The notes under the pieces: generated by a model
What the model was told of the DNA's origin: nothing
Database searches by the model: none
The model's input: only the letters and a program-made list of their open reading frames with translations
Origin: an uncultured Eggerthellaceae bacterium
Lineage (GTDB): Bacteria; Actinomycetota; Coriobacteriia; Coriobacteriales; Eggerthellaceae
Assembly: GCA_958454405.1 (NCBI GenBank)
Contig: CAUEBO010000019.1
Coordinates: 1-41,323 of the forward strand
Direction of reading: 5' to 3'
DNA: 41,323 bases
Shown here: positions 31,031 through 39,819 of the stretch, piece after piece
How the letters are laid out: every line of letters starts with the position of its first letter
How positions within the stretch are numbered: the stretch's first letter is position 1
Program-made: the position numbers and the translations under genes

Positions 31031-32188
31031 ATGCACATGGAAAAGGAGCTGCCGCGCACGTTCGAGGAATTCGACGAGGCGCGCAAGCAGAGCTTCCTCA
31101 AGGTGAAGGACTACAAGGACGCGGGCGGGAGGCTGGTGGGGTATTTGTGCTCGTACACGCCGCTCGAGGTGATCGACGCGGCGGGCGCGGCCTCGGTGGC
31201 GCTGTGCGGCATGAGCGACGAAACCATCCCCGCAGCCGAGACGGTTCTGCCGGCGAACCTCTGCCCGCTCATCAAGTCAACCTACGGGTTCGCGTTGACG
31301 GACAAGTGCCCGTTCACCTACTTCGCGGATTTGATCGTGGGCGAGACCACCTGCGACGGCAAGAAGAAGATGTACGAGCTGTTGGGCGACTTGAAGGACG
31401 TGCACGTGCTGCATCTGCCGCAGGGCCGCACCCGTCCCTACGAGTTCGACGCATGGCATGCGGACGTGAGGCTGTTCAAGGAGGCTCTTGAACAGCGCTA
31501 CGGCATCCAGATCACCGACGACGACCTCCGCGCAGCCGTGCGCAGGCGAAACCGCTTGCGCCGCGCACTTCTGGGGCTGTACGGCCTGCAGGCTTCGCAG
31601 CCTCCGGCGCTCAGCGGCACCGAGATGCTCAGCATCATGCTGGCCGGCACGTTCAGCTTCGACATCGACGCCTACGCCGACCAGCTGGAGGCGCTCGTGC
31701 GCGAGCGCGGGGAGGCCTGCGCGGCGGGCGAGAGCCCGGTCGACCCGGCCGCGAAGCGCATCATGATCACGGGCTGCCCCACAAGCGGCGTCATCAACAA
31801 GGTGGGGCGCGTGATCGAGTCCAACGGCGGCGTCATCGTGTGCTCCGACGACTGTTCGGGCGAGCGCACGATGGGCATGATGATCGACGAGGACGCGCCC
31901 GATCCTCTGCGCGCCATCGCGGACCGCTACCTGAAGATCGACTGCTCGGTCATGACGCCCAACGGCAGCCGCCTGGACAACGCGCTGGACAAGATAGAGA
32001 AGTACCGGGTGGACGGCGTGATAGAGGTCATCCTCACCGCATGCCATACCTTCAACGTGGAAAGCGAGCGCATGGCGACGACCTTGGAGGAGCACGACGT
32101 GCCCTACATGAAGCTGGAGACGGACTACTCGACGGGCGACTCGGGACAGTTGGAGACGCGGATTGCGGCGTTCATCGAGACGTTGTGA
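31031..32188 (+). CDS. Double-cubane-cluster protein (YjiM-like, 2-hydroxyacyl-CoA dehydratase superfamily)
   Basis: A 385-aa single-subunit member of the HgdB superfamily. The N-terminal half has the cysteine pattern of double-cubane-cluster proteins: C40, C59, C78 (NLCPLIKSTYGFA), C93 (DKCPF) and C108 (GETTCDGKKKMYELL); the C-terminal half adds C249 (TGCPTSG), C271/C275 (CSDDCSGER) and ACHTFNVE. Family knowledge: DCCP carries an [8Fe-9S] cluster and, with its ATPase, reduces small substrates at very low potential; the natural substrate is unknown. TAAGGAG precedes ATG 31031 closely; ATG 31037 in frame is equally likely. Its place beside selenium genes suggests a role in selenium chemistry (inference). 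Confidence 0.88.
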   Translation: MHMEKELPRTFEEFDEARKQSFLKVKDYKDAGGRLVGYLCSYTPLEVIDAAGAASVALCGMSDETIPAAETVLPANLCPLIKSTYGFALTDKCPFTYFADLIVGETTCDGKKKMYELLGDLKDVHVLHLPQGRTRPYEFDAWHADVRLFKEALEQRYGIQITDDDLRAAVRRRNRLRRALLGLYGLQASQPPALSGTEMLSIMLAGTFSFDIDAYADQLEALVRERGEACAAGESPVDPAAKRIMITGCPTSGVINKVGRVIESNGGVIVCSDDCSGERTMGMMIDEDAPDPLRAIADRYLKIDCSVMTPNGSRLDNALDKIEKYRVDGVIEVILTACHTFNVESERMATTLEEHDVPYMKLETDYSTGDSGQLETRIAAFIETL

Positions 32189-32196
32189 GCGGGAAG

Positions 32197-32205
32197 TGCT
32201 ACCGT
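32197..32205 (+). promoter_or_regulatory. Candidate extended -10 element for the yedF-like operon
   Basis: TGCTACCGT between the DCCP gene and the yedF-like gene, about 90 bases before its start; could give the selenium genes an internal promoter. Confidence 0.35.
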
Positions 32206-32296
32206 TGACGCGCGGCCATCGCAAGCTTGCCGGCGACCGTGCGGGACGGACGGGCCCGCACGGCAGGTCGGCGGATATCGAAGAACAGGAGCCATG

Positions 32297-32884
32297 ATGG
32301 AGAAGATCGACGCGCGGGGCCAGGCGTGCCCGCTGCCCGTGGTGCGCGCCAAGAAGGCGCTTGCGCAGATGAGCGAAGGGGCGCTTGAGGTGCTCGTGGA
32401 CAATAGGACCGCAGTGCACAACCTGGAGGCCCTGGCCAGAACGCTCAAGCTCGAGGCGGCAGCCGATGAGCGCGGCGAAGCGGAGTTCGCCGTGACGTTC
32501 GTGAAGGGCGCTCCTGCGGGCAACGCGCCTGCGCCGGCGGCTGCGGCGGGCGGCATCGTGGCGGTCATCCCGTCCGAGTTCATGGGCTCGGGCGATGACG
32601 AGCTGGGCGCTGTGCTCATGAAGGGCTTCGTGTTCGCCCTTGCGCAGCTTGACGAGCTTCCGCGCACGGTGCTGCTGTACAACGGCGGCGTGAAGCTGGC
32701 CTGCGAGGGCTCTTCGTCGCTTGACGACCTGCGCGCCTTGGCCGAAGCCGGCGTGGAGGTCATGAGCTGCGGCACGTGCTTGAACCACTACGGCCTGGCC
32801 GAGCGGCTGGCGGTGGGCGAGGCCACGAACATGTACGCGATCGTGGAGAAGCAGGCGGGCGCGTCGGGCATCGTCCGCCCGTAG
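32297..32884 (+). CDS. yedF: YedF-type selenium metabolism protein (TusA-like plus DsrE-like domains)
   Basis: A 195-aa two-domain protein. Residues 1-70 are a SirA/TusA-like sulfur carrier domain with the active Cys11 in ARGQACPLPVVRAKKAL; after an Ala/Pro linker the C-terminal domain (about 88-190) is DsrE-like with C158 and C161 in SCGTCLNHYGL. This architecture is the one labelled selenium metabolism protein YedF in family databases and tracks with SelD. It may bind and relay selenium as a perselenide. The start is either ATG 32294 or 32297; AGGAG spacing favours the second. It precedes the desulfurase-like and DUF3343 genes on the same strand. Confidence 0.9.
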   Translation: MEKIDARGQACPLPVVRAKKALAQMSEGALEVLVDNRTAVHNLEALARTLKLEAAADERGEAEFAVTFVKGAPAGNAPAPAAAAGGIVAVIPSEFMGSGDDELGAVLMKGFVFALAQLDELPRTVLLYNGGVKLACEGSSSLDDLRALAEAGVEVMSCGTCLNHYGLAERLAVGEATNMYAIVEKQAGASGIVRP

Positions 32885-32932
32885 GGCGGGACGGCTGGCG
32901 AGGACGATGCGGGACGACAAGGACGAGCGCAG

Positions 32933-34072
32933 ATGATCTACTTCGACAACGCGGCCACCACCGCGACCAAGCCGCCGGAGGTGGCCGAGGCGGTGGCGCG
33001 CGCCATCAACACGTTCGGCGGCGCGGGCCGCGGCGCGCACGAGGCTTCCCTTGACGCGGGCCGCGCCGTGTTCCGCGCGCGCCAGCAGCTGGCGCGCCTG
33101 CTGGGGGCGGGCGACCCGTCGCGGATCGCCTTCGCGGGCAACGCCACCGAAGCCCTGAACACGGCCATCATGGGCCTTGCCCGGCCGGGAGACGCGCTGG
33201 TGACCACGGCGGCCTCGCACAACTCGGTGCTGCGGCCGCTGTACCGGCTGGCCGACGAGAAGGGCTGCGAGCTGGCCGTGGCGCCTGTGGACGCACGCGG
33301 CGCGCTCGACTACGGCGCGTTCGAAGCGGCGCTTCCGGGCGCGCGCCTCGCGGCGGTCACGCACGCCTCGAACCTGACGGGGGACGTGTACGACATCGCC
33401 CGCCTGGCGCGCCTGTGCCGCGCGCACGGGGTGCTGCTGGTGGTGGACGCTGCGCAGACGGCGGGCGTCGTGCCCATCGACATGGCGGCCGACGGCATCG
33501 ACGTCGTGGCGTTCACCGGGCACAAGAGCCTGTACGGGCCGCAGGGCACGGGCGGCTTGGCCGTGGCCGAGGGGGTGGACGTGGAGCCGCTCAAGGTGGG
33601 GGGCTCGGGCGTGCACAGCTACGATCGGCGCCATCCTTCGCATATGCCCGAGCGCCTGGAGGCGGGCACGCTGAACGCCCATGGCATCGCCGGCTTGGCC
33701 GCGGGGCTCGCCTACGTCGAGGAGCGCGGCGTCGAAGCGCTCGGTGCGCAGGTGCGCGCGCTGGCCGGGCGCTTCGAGCGCGGCGTGCGCGCCATCGACG
33801 GCGTGCACGTGCTGGGCGGGGGCGGAGACGCGGGACGCTGCGGCATCGTGGCGCTCAACGTGGGCGATGCGGACTCTGCGGCGGTGGGCGATGCGCTCAG
33901 CGTCGACTTCGGCGTCTGCGCGCGCGCCGGGGCCCACTGCGCGCCGCTCATGCACGAGGCGTTGGGCACGCAGGGGCAGGGCGCGGTGCGCTTCAGCTTC
34001 AGCAGCTTCAACGCAATCGAAGAGGTGGACGCGGCCGTCGCAGCCGTGGCCGCCATCGCGAAGGAGGTGTGA
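32933..34072 (+). CDS. Class V aminotransferase: cysteine desulfurase/selenocysteine lyase-like protein of the selenium cluster
   Basis: A 379-aa PLP enzyme of the NifS/CsdB superfamily. It starts MIYFDNAATTATKPP, has VDAAQTAGVVPIDM for PLP binding, the Schiff-base Lys198 in FTGHKSLYGPQGTGG and a candidate catalytic Cys336 in ARAGAHCAPLMHEALG. Members of this subfamily are regularly encoded beside selD and the YedF/DUF3343 genes and probably release selenium or sulfur from (seleno)cysteine. The next gene begins 3 bases after its stop, with AAGGAGG inside its 3' end. Confidence 0.92.
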   Translation: MIYFDNAATTATKPPEVAEAVARAINTFGGAGRGAHEASLDAGRAVFRARQQLARLLGAGDPSRIAFAGNATEALNTAIMGLARPGDALVTTAASHNSVLRPLYRLADEKGCELAVAPVDARGALDYGAFEAALPGARLAAVTHASNLTGDVYDIARLARLCRAHGVLLVVDAAQTAGVVPIDMAADGIDVVAFTGHKSLYGPQGTGGLAVAEGVDVEPLKVGGSGVHSYDRRHPSHMPERLEAGTLNAHGIAGLAAGLAYVEERGVEALGAQVRALAGRFERGVRAIDGVHVLGGGGDAGRCGIVALNVGDADSAAVGDALSVDFGVCARAGAHCAPLMHEALGTQGQGAVRFSFSSFNAIEEVDAAVAAVAAIAKEV

Positions 34073-34075
34073 GCC

Positions 34076-34315
34076 GTGCGCCGAAAGACGCCGAAGGTGG
34101 TGGCGACGTTCGCTTGCACGAGCGACGCGATGGCTGTGGAGGCCGCCGCGCGCGAGCATGGTCTCCCCGGCAGGATGATCCCCGTCCCCGCGGAGATTTC
34201 CTCAGGTTGCGGCCTCGCCTGGTGCGCCCCGCTCGAGGAGCGCGGGGAGCTCGAGCGCGCGCTGGCCGCGGGAGGCCTGGCCTTCGAGGCGCTGCACCAG
34301 GTGGATCTGTACTGA
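34076..34315 (+). CDS. DUF3343 small protein, putative selenium/sulfur carrier
   Basis: A 79-aa protein of the DUF3343 family, proposed as a Se/S carrier. It shows the family layout: beta strand with FACTSDAMAVEAAA (Cys14), then MIPVPAEISSGCGLAW with the conserved Cys45 in SGCG. The GTG start is 8 bases after AAGGAGG and only 3 bases after the desulfurase-like gene. This tight coupling suggests that the enzyme loads this protein, which could hand selenium on to SelD; that step is inference. It ends 18 bases from the convergent end of selD. Confidence 0.88.
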   Translation: MRRKTPKVVATFACTSDAMAVEAAAREHGLPGRMIPVPAEISSGCGLAWCAPLEERGELERALAAGGLAFEALHQVDLY

Positions 34316-34333
34316 GGCGCGGGCCGCCGCGCA

Positions 34334-35389
34334 CTAGCGGATGCGGATGGTTCCGGCCGCCCCGTCCCGCACGCGGCCGACGAGCGCGGGCGCGCGTCCG
34401 GCGGCGGATTCGAACGCCGCAGCGAACGCATCCGCCTCTTCGGGCGCCACGGCCACCAGAAGGCCGCCCGAGGTCTGTGGGTCGCAGAGCACGCCCATGC
34501 GGTTGTCGTACTCTTCGTCGTCCAGGTCGCCTTGCTCCACGAAGCTGCGCGCCCAGTCGATGATGCCGAACGTCTTGGCGGGGCGGCAGAAGTCGCACGA
34601 GTACCGGTACGCGCCTTCGAACAGCGGCAGGTCGTCCCAGAACACATCGGCCGATGCGCCCGAGGCGTCGAGCATCTCGTGGAGGTGCCCGGCCAGCCCG
34701 AAGCCCGTCACGTCGGTGGCGGCGTGCACGTCCGCCCGCGCCATAGCCTCCGCGCCGGCCTTGTTGAGCTCCATCATGGATTCGACGACGGGGCGCATGC
34801 CCTCGTCGTCCTCGAACCCGGCGCGAAACGCCGAGTTCATGATCCCCGAGCCGAGGGCCTTCGTGTAGAACAGCGCGTCGCCCGGCCGCGCGCCGGCGTT
34901 GCGCACGATGCGATCGGGGTGCACGGTGCCGAACACCGACAGGCCGTACTTGGGCTCGTCGTCCTCGATGGAATGCCCGCCCACCACGAACGCGCCCGCC
35001 TCGGCCACCTTGTCGGCGCCGCCGCGCAGTACCTCTCCCACCACGTCGGTGCCCAGGCTGCACGGGAACGCGAGGATGTTGAGCGCCGTCAGGGGCACGG
35101 CCCCCATGGCGAACACGTCGGACAGCGCGTTGGCCGCGGCGATGGCGCCGAACTCGTACGGGTCGTCCACCACCGGCGTGAAGAAGTCGAGCGTGAGCAC
35201 GGCGGCCGTCTCGTCGTTCAGGCGATAGACGGCGGCGTCGTCGGAGGTGTCGAAGCTCAGCAGCAGGTCGGCTCCGGGAGGCGGCGCGATGTCCTTCAAT
35301 ATCTCTTCGAGGTCGCCCGGACCCCACTTCGCCGCTCAACCGCCCTTCTCGGTGAGATGGGTGAGGCGTATGCGCTCGTTCTCGCTCAT
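34334..35389 (-). CDS. selD: Selenophosphate synthetase SelD, itself a selenoprotein (Sec18)
   Basis: SelD makes selenophosphate from selenide and ATP. The gene reads through an in-frame TGA at 35336-35338: MSENERIRLTHLTEKGG, Sec18, then AAKWGPGDLEEIL. This is the position of the active-site Cys/Sec in SelD, so the stop is recoded. Total 351 aa including Sec. The rest shows DDAAVYRLND, LTLDFFTPVVDDPYEFG and NALSDVFAMGA as in the family. GGAAGGAGGG precedes ATG 35389 by 7 bases. Without recoding, annotation would give a truncated 321-aa product from 35299 that lacks the catalytic residue. Production of SelD would therefore depend on selenium already being available. Confidence 0.95.
35309..35338 (-). 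promoter_or_regulatory. Sec codon and SECIS-like hairpin in selD
   Basis: On the minus strand TGA (35338-35336) is followed after 10 bases by GGGGTC (35325-35320), a 5-base loop CGGGC and GACCTC (35314-35309), a 6-bp stem with one G-T pair. Distance and size fit bacterial SECIS elements read by SelB. Confidence 0.8.
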
Positions 35390-35429
35390 GGGGCCCTCCT
35401 TCCCGCGACGCCGTCGATGCCGTGCCGCC

Positions 35430-35438
35430 AGTATAGCA
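35430..35438 (-). promoter_or_regulatory. Extended -10 promoter element for selD
   Basis: TGCTATACT on the minus strand, about 40 bases before the selD start codon. It is one of the best matches to the -10 pattern that recurs across the window. Confidence 0.55.
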
Positions 35439-35449
35439 TTCGGGGCGCC

Positions 35450-35541
35450 CTCGCCGCTCGTCTGGGATTGCCCGCCGCTCGCAACGGGGCTTTTCGGCGC
35501 GCAAGCCATTCGCCGAAAAGCCTTCAAAAGGGAGCGGCGAG
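35450..35541. repeat. Nested inverted repeats between selD and fdhA
   Basis: An outer perfect 10-bp pair CTCGCCGCTC/GAGCGGCGAG (35450-35459/35532-35541) encloses an inner perfect 12-bp pair GGCTTTTCGGCG/CGCCGAAAAGCC (35488-35499/35511-35522). No T-run follows on either strand. Could be a regulator site or a folded RNA element. Confidence 0.6.
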
Positions 35542-35565
35542 TCGAAGATGCGGAAATCATGACCC

Positions 35566-35575
35566 ATGGTAGCAT
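35566..35575. promoter_or_regulatory. Ambiguous -10-like site in the selD-fdhA region
   Basis: On the minus strand 35574-35566 reads TGCTACCAT, identical to the elements at 15327 and 15850, and would drive a long selD leader containing the nested repeats. On the plus strand 35570-35575 reads TAGCAT, a weaker -10 for fdhA. Confidence 0.35.
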
Positions 35576-35727
35576 CGAATCGTTCGGACGGGCCGTCTGC
35601 GCCGGTTCGAACAGCGCGCCCGACGGATGCGCGGCGTCCCGGGAACGCCGCTTGACTGGCCTCGTTCGGCCAGCCTGGAAGGGCGCGCGGATGAAAAGGA
35701 CGAGGAAACGAAAGGAGAGTGGAGGGC

Positions 35728-38700
35728 ATGGACCTGACACGCAGGGGCTTTTTCAAAGCCGCCGGCGCCGCATTCGCCACGAGCATGGCGTTCGAGCTGT
35801 CCTCGCAATCGGAGGCGCTCGCGGTCGAGCCGTCGTCCGACTGGAAGCTGGTGAACACGGAGGAATACACCAACATCTGCTGCTACTGCTCGGGCGGATG
35901 CGGGACCATCTGCTCGGTGCGCGACGGCGAGCTGGTGAACCTTGAAGGCGACCCCGACCATCCCATCAACGAGGGAGGGCTCTGCCCGAAGGGCGCGACG
36001 ATGTTCCAGCTGCGCAACATCGTCGATCCCGAGACGCGCGAGGTCGTGAAGAACCCGAACCGCAGGACCAAGCCGATGGTGCGCCGCCCCGGCGCTTCGG
36101 AATGGGAGCCCATCGCCTGGGACGACGCCGTCGCCGAGATCGCGCGCTGGGTGAAGGACACCCGCGACGCCACCTTCGAGACGGTGAAGAACGGCATCAC
36201 GGTGAACCGCTGCCACGGCATCGCCAGCTTAGGCGGCAGCCAGCAGAACTCCGAGGAAGAGTACCTCATCAACAAGATGATGCGCTCGCTGGGGGTCATC
36301 GCCATCGACAACCAGGCGCGCGTTTGACACAGCCCCACCGTTGCCGGTCTGGCAGCGACATTCGGCCGCGGTTCGATGACGAACCACTATTGCGACCTGC
36401 AGAACGCCGACGTTCTCATGACGATCGGCTCCAACAACGTCGAGAACCATCCCGTCTCGTCGAAATGGATTCAAAAAGCGCTCGACCGCGGCGCCACGTG
36501 GATCGTCGTGGACCCGCGCTACACCCGCTCCGCCGAGATGGCCGACATCTACTGTCCCATCCGCTCGGGCACCGACATCGCCTTCTACGGCGGCCTGTTC
36601 AACTACATCATCGAGCACGACCTGTGGCAGCACGAGTACGTGCTGAACTACACGAACGCCTCCTTCCTGCTCGACGAGCAGTACTCCTTCGACGTGGAAG
36701 ACGGCATATTCTCGGGCTATGACGAGGAGACCGCCACGTATTCCAAGGACACGTGGCACTACCAGATCGAATCCGAGGAGGAGTGGGACACGTCCGCCAC
36801 GGGCGCCTACGCCTGGGCCGGCAAAGACGGCGTGCCCGCCTTCACGCCGCCCAAGAAGGAAGTGCCGAAGAAGGACCCGACGCTGCAGGATCCGATGTGC
36901 GTGTTCCAGCAGCTCAAGAAGCATTACGCGCGCTACGACCTGGACACGGTGTCCAGCGTGTGCGGCATGGGCAAGGAGATCCTGGAGAAGGTGTACGCCA
37001 CGTACGCCTCCACCGGAGAGCCCGGCAAGTCCGGCACCATCCTCTACGCCCTCGGCCAAACGCAGCACACCTACGGCGCCCAGAACTGCCGCGCCATGGG
37101 CATCCTGCAGCTGCTGCTGGGCAACGTCGGCATGGCGGGAGGCGGCGTGAACGCGCTGCGCGGCGAGCCGAACGTGCAGGGCGCCACGGACATGGGCATG
37201 CTCGTGGCGAACCAGCCGGGCTACCTGAACTGGCCCACCGAGTACGGCACGCCCTCTTTGCGGGATTGGTGCGAGAAGGAGACGTATTCCGACGGCTACT
37301 ACACCAACAAGCCCAAGTTCATCGTGTCCGCCCTCAAGGAGTGGTTCGGCGACCATGCCACGGTGGACAACGATTTCGGCTACGACTGGTGGCCGAAGGT
37401 GCCGAAATCGCCCGACTACTCCATCATCGGCTCGTTCGAGCTCATGAGCCAGGGCGTGATCAAGGGGTACTTCAACTGGGGCATGAATCCCTGCCATTCC
37501 GCGCCGAACGCGAGCAACGTGCGCCGCGCGATGGCGAATCTCGACTGGCTCGTGGTGGCCGACTGGGTGGAGACGGAGTCGGCCACCTTCTGGAAGGCCC
37601 CGGACATGAACCCGGCGGAGGTGGACACCACGGTGTACTTCCTGCCCGCCGCGCTCATCTACGAGAAGCCCGGCACCATCGCGAACTCGGGCCGCTGGCT
37701 GCAGTGGCGCTACCAGGCGGTGGAGCCGTGGGACGAGGCGAAGCCCGACTACGAGATCTGCGACGTCCTGTGGACCGCCATCGTCGACCTGTACCGCGAG
37801 GAAGGCGGCGTGGCGCCCGAACCCGTCCTGAACACGAAGTGGGATTACTACGTGGACGGCAAGATCGACCCGCGGCCCGTCGCCTGGGCCCTCAACGGCT
37901 ACCGCTATGCGGAGGGCGGCTTCAAGAACGGCGCGCCCGACCTGCTGGGAACGTTCGCGAACCTCACGGCCGACGGCTCCACGGCGTGCGGCATGTGGAT
38001 CTACACCGGGTTCTGGTCGAACAACGACGCTCCGCTCGATCCGGCCGAGCAGCCCATCGGCAGCCGCGATGCGGAGGATCCTTCGGGGCTGGGCCTGTAT
38101 TCGAAGTGGTCGTACTGCTGGCCCCTGAACCGCCGCATCATCTACAACCGCGGCTCGGCCGACCTTGAGGGCAGGCCCTGGAACCCGGACAAGAAGCTGG
38201 TCGAGTGGACGGGGGAGAAGTGGGACCAGGTCGACGTGGCCGACTTCGCAGCCGCTTCGAACGGCGTGCCCGTGCCCCCGAACAACAAGGCGTTCTTCAT
38301 GTTGTGGGAGCAGAACGCGCGCCTGGAGAGCTACGGCATGGGCGACGGGCCCCTGCCCGAGCACTACGAGCCGTTCGAGTCTCCCGCCGACAACCAGATG
38401 AACGGCCGGCAGAACTCGCCGTGCATCCGCTTCGCCGAGTTCGAATCGGTGAAGCGCGGCGACCGATCCCAGTATCCCATCGCCGTGACCACCTATTCGG
38501 TGACCGAGCAATGGCAGACCGGCGGGCAGACCCGCACCTGCCCGGCCCTCAACGAGGCCATGCCCGAGCAGTTCGTGGAGATGTCGCGCGAGCTGGCCGA
38601 GGAGAAGGGCATCGAGAACGGCAGCAAGGTGCGCGTGTTCAACAACCGCGGCTCGGTCGAGGTGACCGCGCTCGTGACGCCGCGCTTCAAGCCCTTCGCG

Positions 38701-38871
38701 GTGAACGGCGAAACGGTGCACCAGGTGGGCATGACGCATCACTTCGGGTGGGCGGGCGATTTCGCCACGGGCGACGTCGTGAACGACCTGCCGCCGAACG
38801 TGGGCGATCCGAACTGCTGGGTGCCGGAGTACAAGGCGTTCCTGGTGGACATCGAGAAGGCGGAGGGGTGA
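35728..38871 (+). CDS. fdhA: Selenocysteine-containing formate dehydrogenase, catalytic alpha subunit (Tat-exported)
   Basis: A 1047-aa Mo/W-bisPGD enzyme oxidising formate to CO2, read through an in-frame TGA at 36325-36327 as Sec200 in NQARV-Sec-HSPTVAGLAATFGRG; the following His is the family's conserved proton acceptor. A Tat signal is visible at RRGFFKAAG (residues 5-13). The [4Fe-4S] ligands are C51-x2-C54-x3-C58 and C86. Length matches respiratory FdnG/FdoG-type subunits. ATG 35728 is preferred, with AAAGGAG 10 bases upstream; GTG 35719 overlaps that site. Read as a normal stop, the gene would look like two fragments (35719-36327 and 36376-38871). It heads an operon with fdhB and fdhC. 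Confidence 0.96.
36325..36356 (+). promoter_or_regulatory. Sec codon and SECIS hairpin in fdhA
   Basis: TGA at 36325-36327 is followed by a 6-bp stem GTTGCC (36340-36345) / GGCAGC (36351-36356) closing the loop GGTCT. The loop and the distance from TGA are the same as in the well-known E. coli fdhF/fdnG SECIS hairpins. Confidence 0.92.
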
Positions 38872-38877
38872 TGACCG

Positions 38878-39819
38878 ATGGCTGAGAAAGCGATACTGTT
38901 CGATTCCTCCCGCTGCTCCGCATGCCGCGGCTGCCAGGTTGCCTGCAAGGCCTGGAACGGCTTGCCGTCGACCATCGAGCTGAACGGGAATCCTTCGACG
39001 GGCTCCTACCAAAGCCCCCTGGACATCAACGCGAACACGAGGCTCATCATCACCTTCCACGAAGAGGAGGGCGGCGAGAAGGGCGTCAACTGGGCGTTTG
39101 GGCGGCGCAGCTGCCAGCACTGCTCCGACGCGCCCTGCGCCACCGTCTGCCCGGCCGGCGCGATATCGAAGCATGGGGAGACGGGGCTGGTCACCGTCGA
39201 CGACTCCCGGTGCGTCGGCTGCCAGTACTGCTCCACCGCCTGCCCGTTCGACGTGCCGCGCTACCGCGCGACCGGCCCTTTGGGGCAGAAGACCGTCATC
39301 AACAAGTGCACGGGATGCATCGACCGCATCGAGCAGGGCATGGCGCCTGCATGCGTGACCACCTGCCAACCCGAGGCGCTCAAGTTCGGCGATCGGGACG
39401 AGATGCTGGCCATCGCCCGCGAGCGCGTGGACTACCTGCGCGGCAAGGGCTACGAGGACGCTCTCGTGTACGGCGAGGACGAGATGGGCGGCCTGCACGT
39501 CATCCAGGTGCTCAAGCACGGCTTGGAAGCGCACGGCCAGGTGGAAGACCCGCAGGCGAGCCCTTGGGTCGGCCTCACGCAGATCATGAAGCCCGTCACG
39601 GCCGCGGCCACGGGCCTGACCGTCGCCGGGCTGGCGGCCATGTTCGTGCTCGGCATCGGATACAAGCGGGACAAGCTCGCTTACAATCCCGAGACCGAGG
39701 ACACGCTCGACGTCGCCACGGGAGACGTGGTCAAGCACGGCGACGGACAGGATGGCGCATCGGTGATGGAGCATATCACCGAGAACCTGGGCGGGAAGAA
39801 AGGAGGCCTCGATGAATAA
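38878..39819 (+). CDS. fdhB: Formate dehydrogenase iron-sulfur (beta) subunit
   Basis: A 313-aa electron-transfer subunit with four [4Fe-4S] sites: CSACRGCQVAC at the N-terminus, CQHCSDAPCATVC, CVGCQYCSTAC, and CTGC...CVTTC near residues 140-160. A C-terminal membrane helix (GLTVAGLAAMFVLGIGY, about residues 262-278) anchors it, as in FdnH. It passes electrons from FdhA to the cytochrome subunit. GGAGGGG is 9 bases before ATG 38878. It starts 6 bases after fdhA and overlaps fdhC by 8 bases. Confidence 0.94.
   Translation: MAEKAILFDSSRCSACRGCQVACKAWNGLPSTIELNGNPSTGSYQSPLDINANTRLIITFHEEEGGEKGVNWAFGRRSCQHCSDAPCATVCPAGAISKHGETGLVTVDDSRCVGCQYCSTACPFDVPRYRATGPLGQKTVINKCTGCIDRIEQGMAPACVTTCQPEALKFGDRDEMLAIARERVDYLRGKGYEDALVYGEDEMGGLHVIQVLKHGLEAHGQVEDPQASPWVGLTQIMKPVTAAATGLTVAGLAAMFVLGIGYKRDKLAYNPETEDTLDVATGDVVKHGDGQDGASVMEHITENLGGKKGGLDE

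Larger units (their letters stand above)
35390..35727. other. Divergent selD-fdhA intergenic region
   Basis: About 338 bases with no gene. From left to right it contains an extended -10 for selD, two nested inverted repeats (annotated separately), a TAGCAT/ATGCTA site at 35566-35575 readable on either strand, and two hairpins that would lie in the fdhA leader: GCGGCGT/ACGCCGC (35631-35637/35645-35651) and CTGGCC/GGCCAG (35656-35661/35668-35673). The fdhA ribosome binding site AAAGGAG is at 35711-35717. Confidence 0.55.

Noticed and set aside
35299..35389. selD starting at 35299 as a Cys-less short form
   Set aside because: The upstream codons, ATG at 35389 and GGAAGGAGGG site are intact, and the TGA falls at the catalytic Sec/Cys position.
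36325..36375. fdhA as a frameshifted or nonsense-mutated pseudogene
   Set aside because: Both halves are in the same frame, the TGA is at the Sec site and a canonical SECIS hairpin follows.
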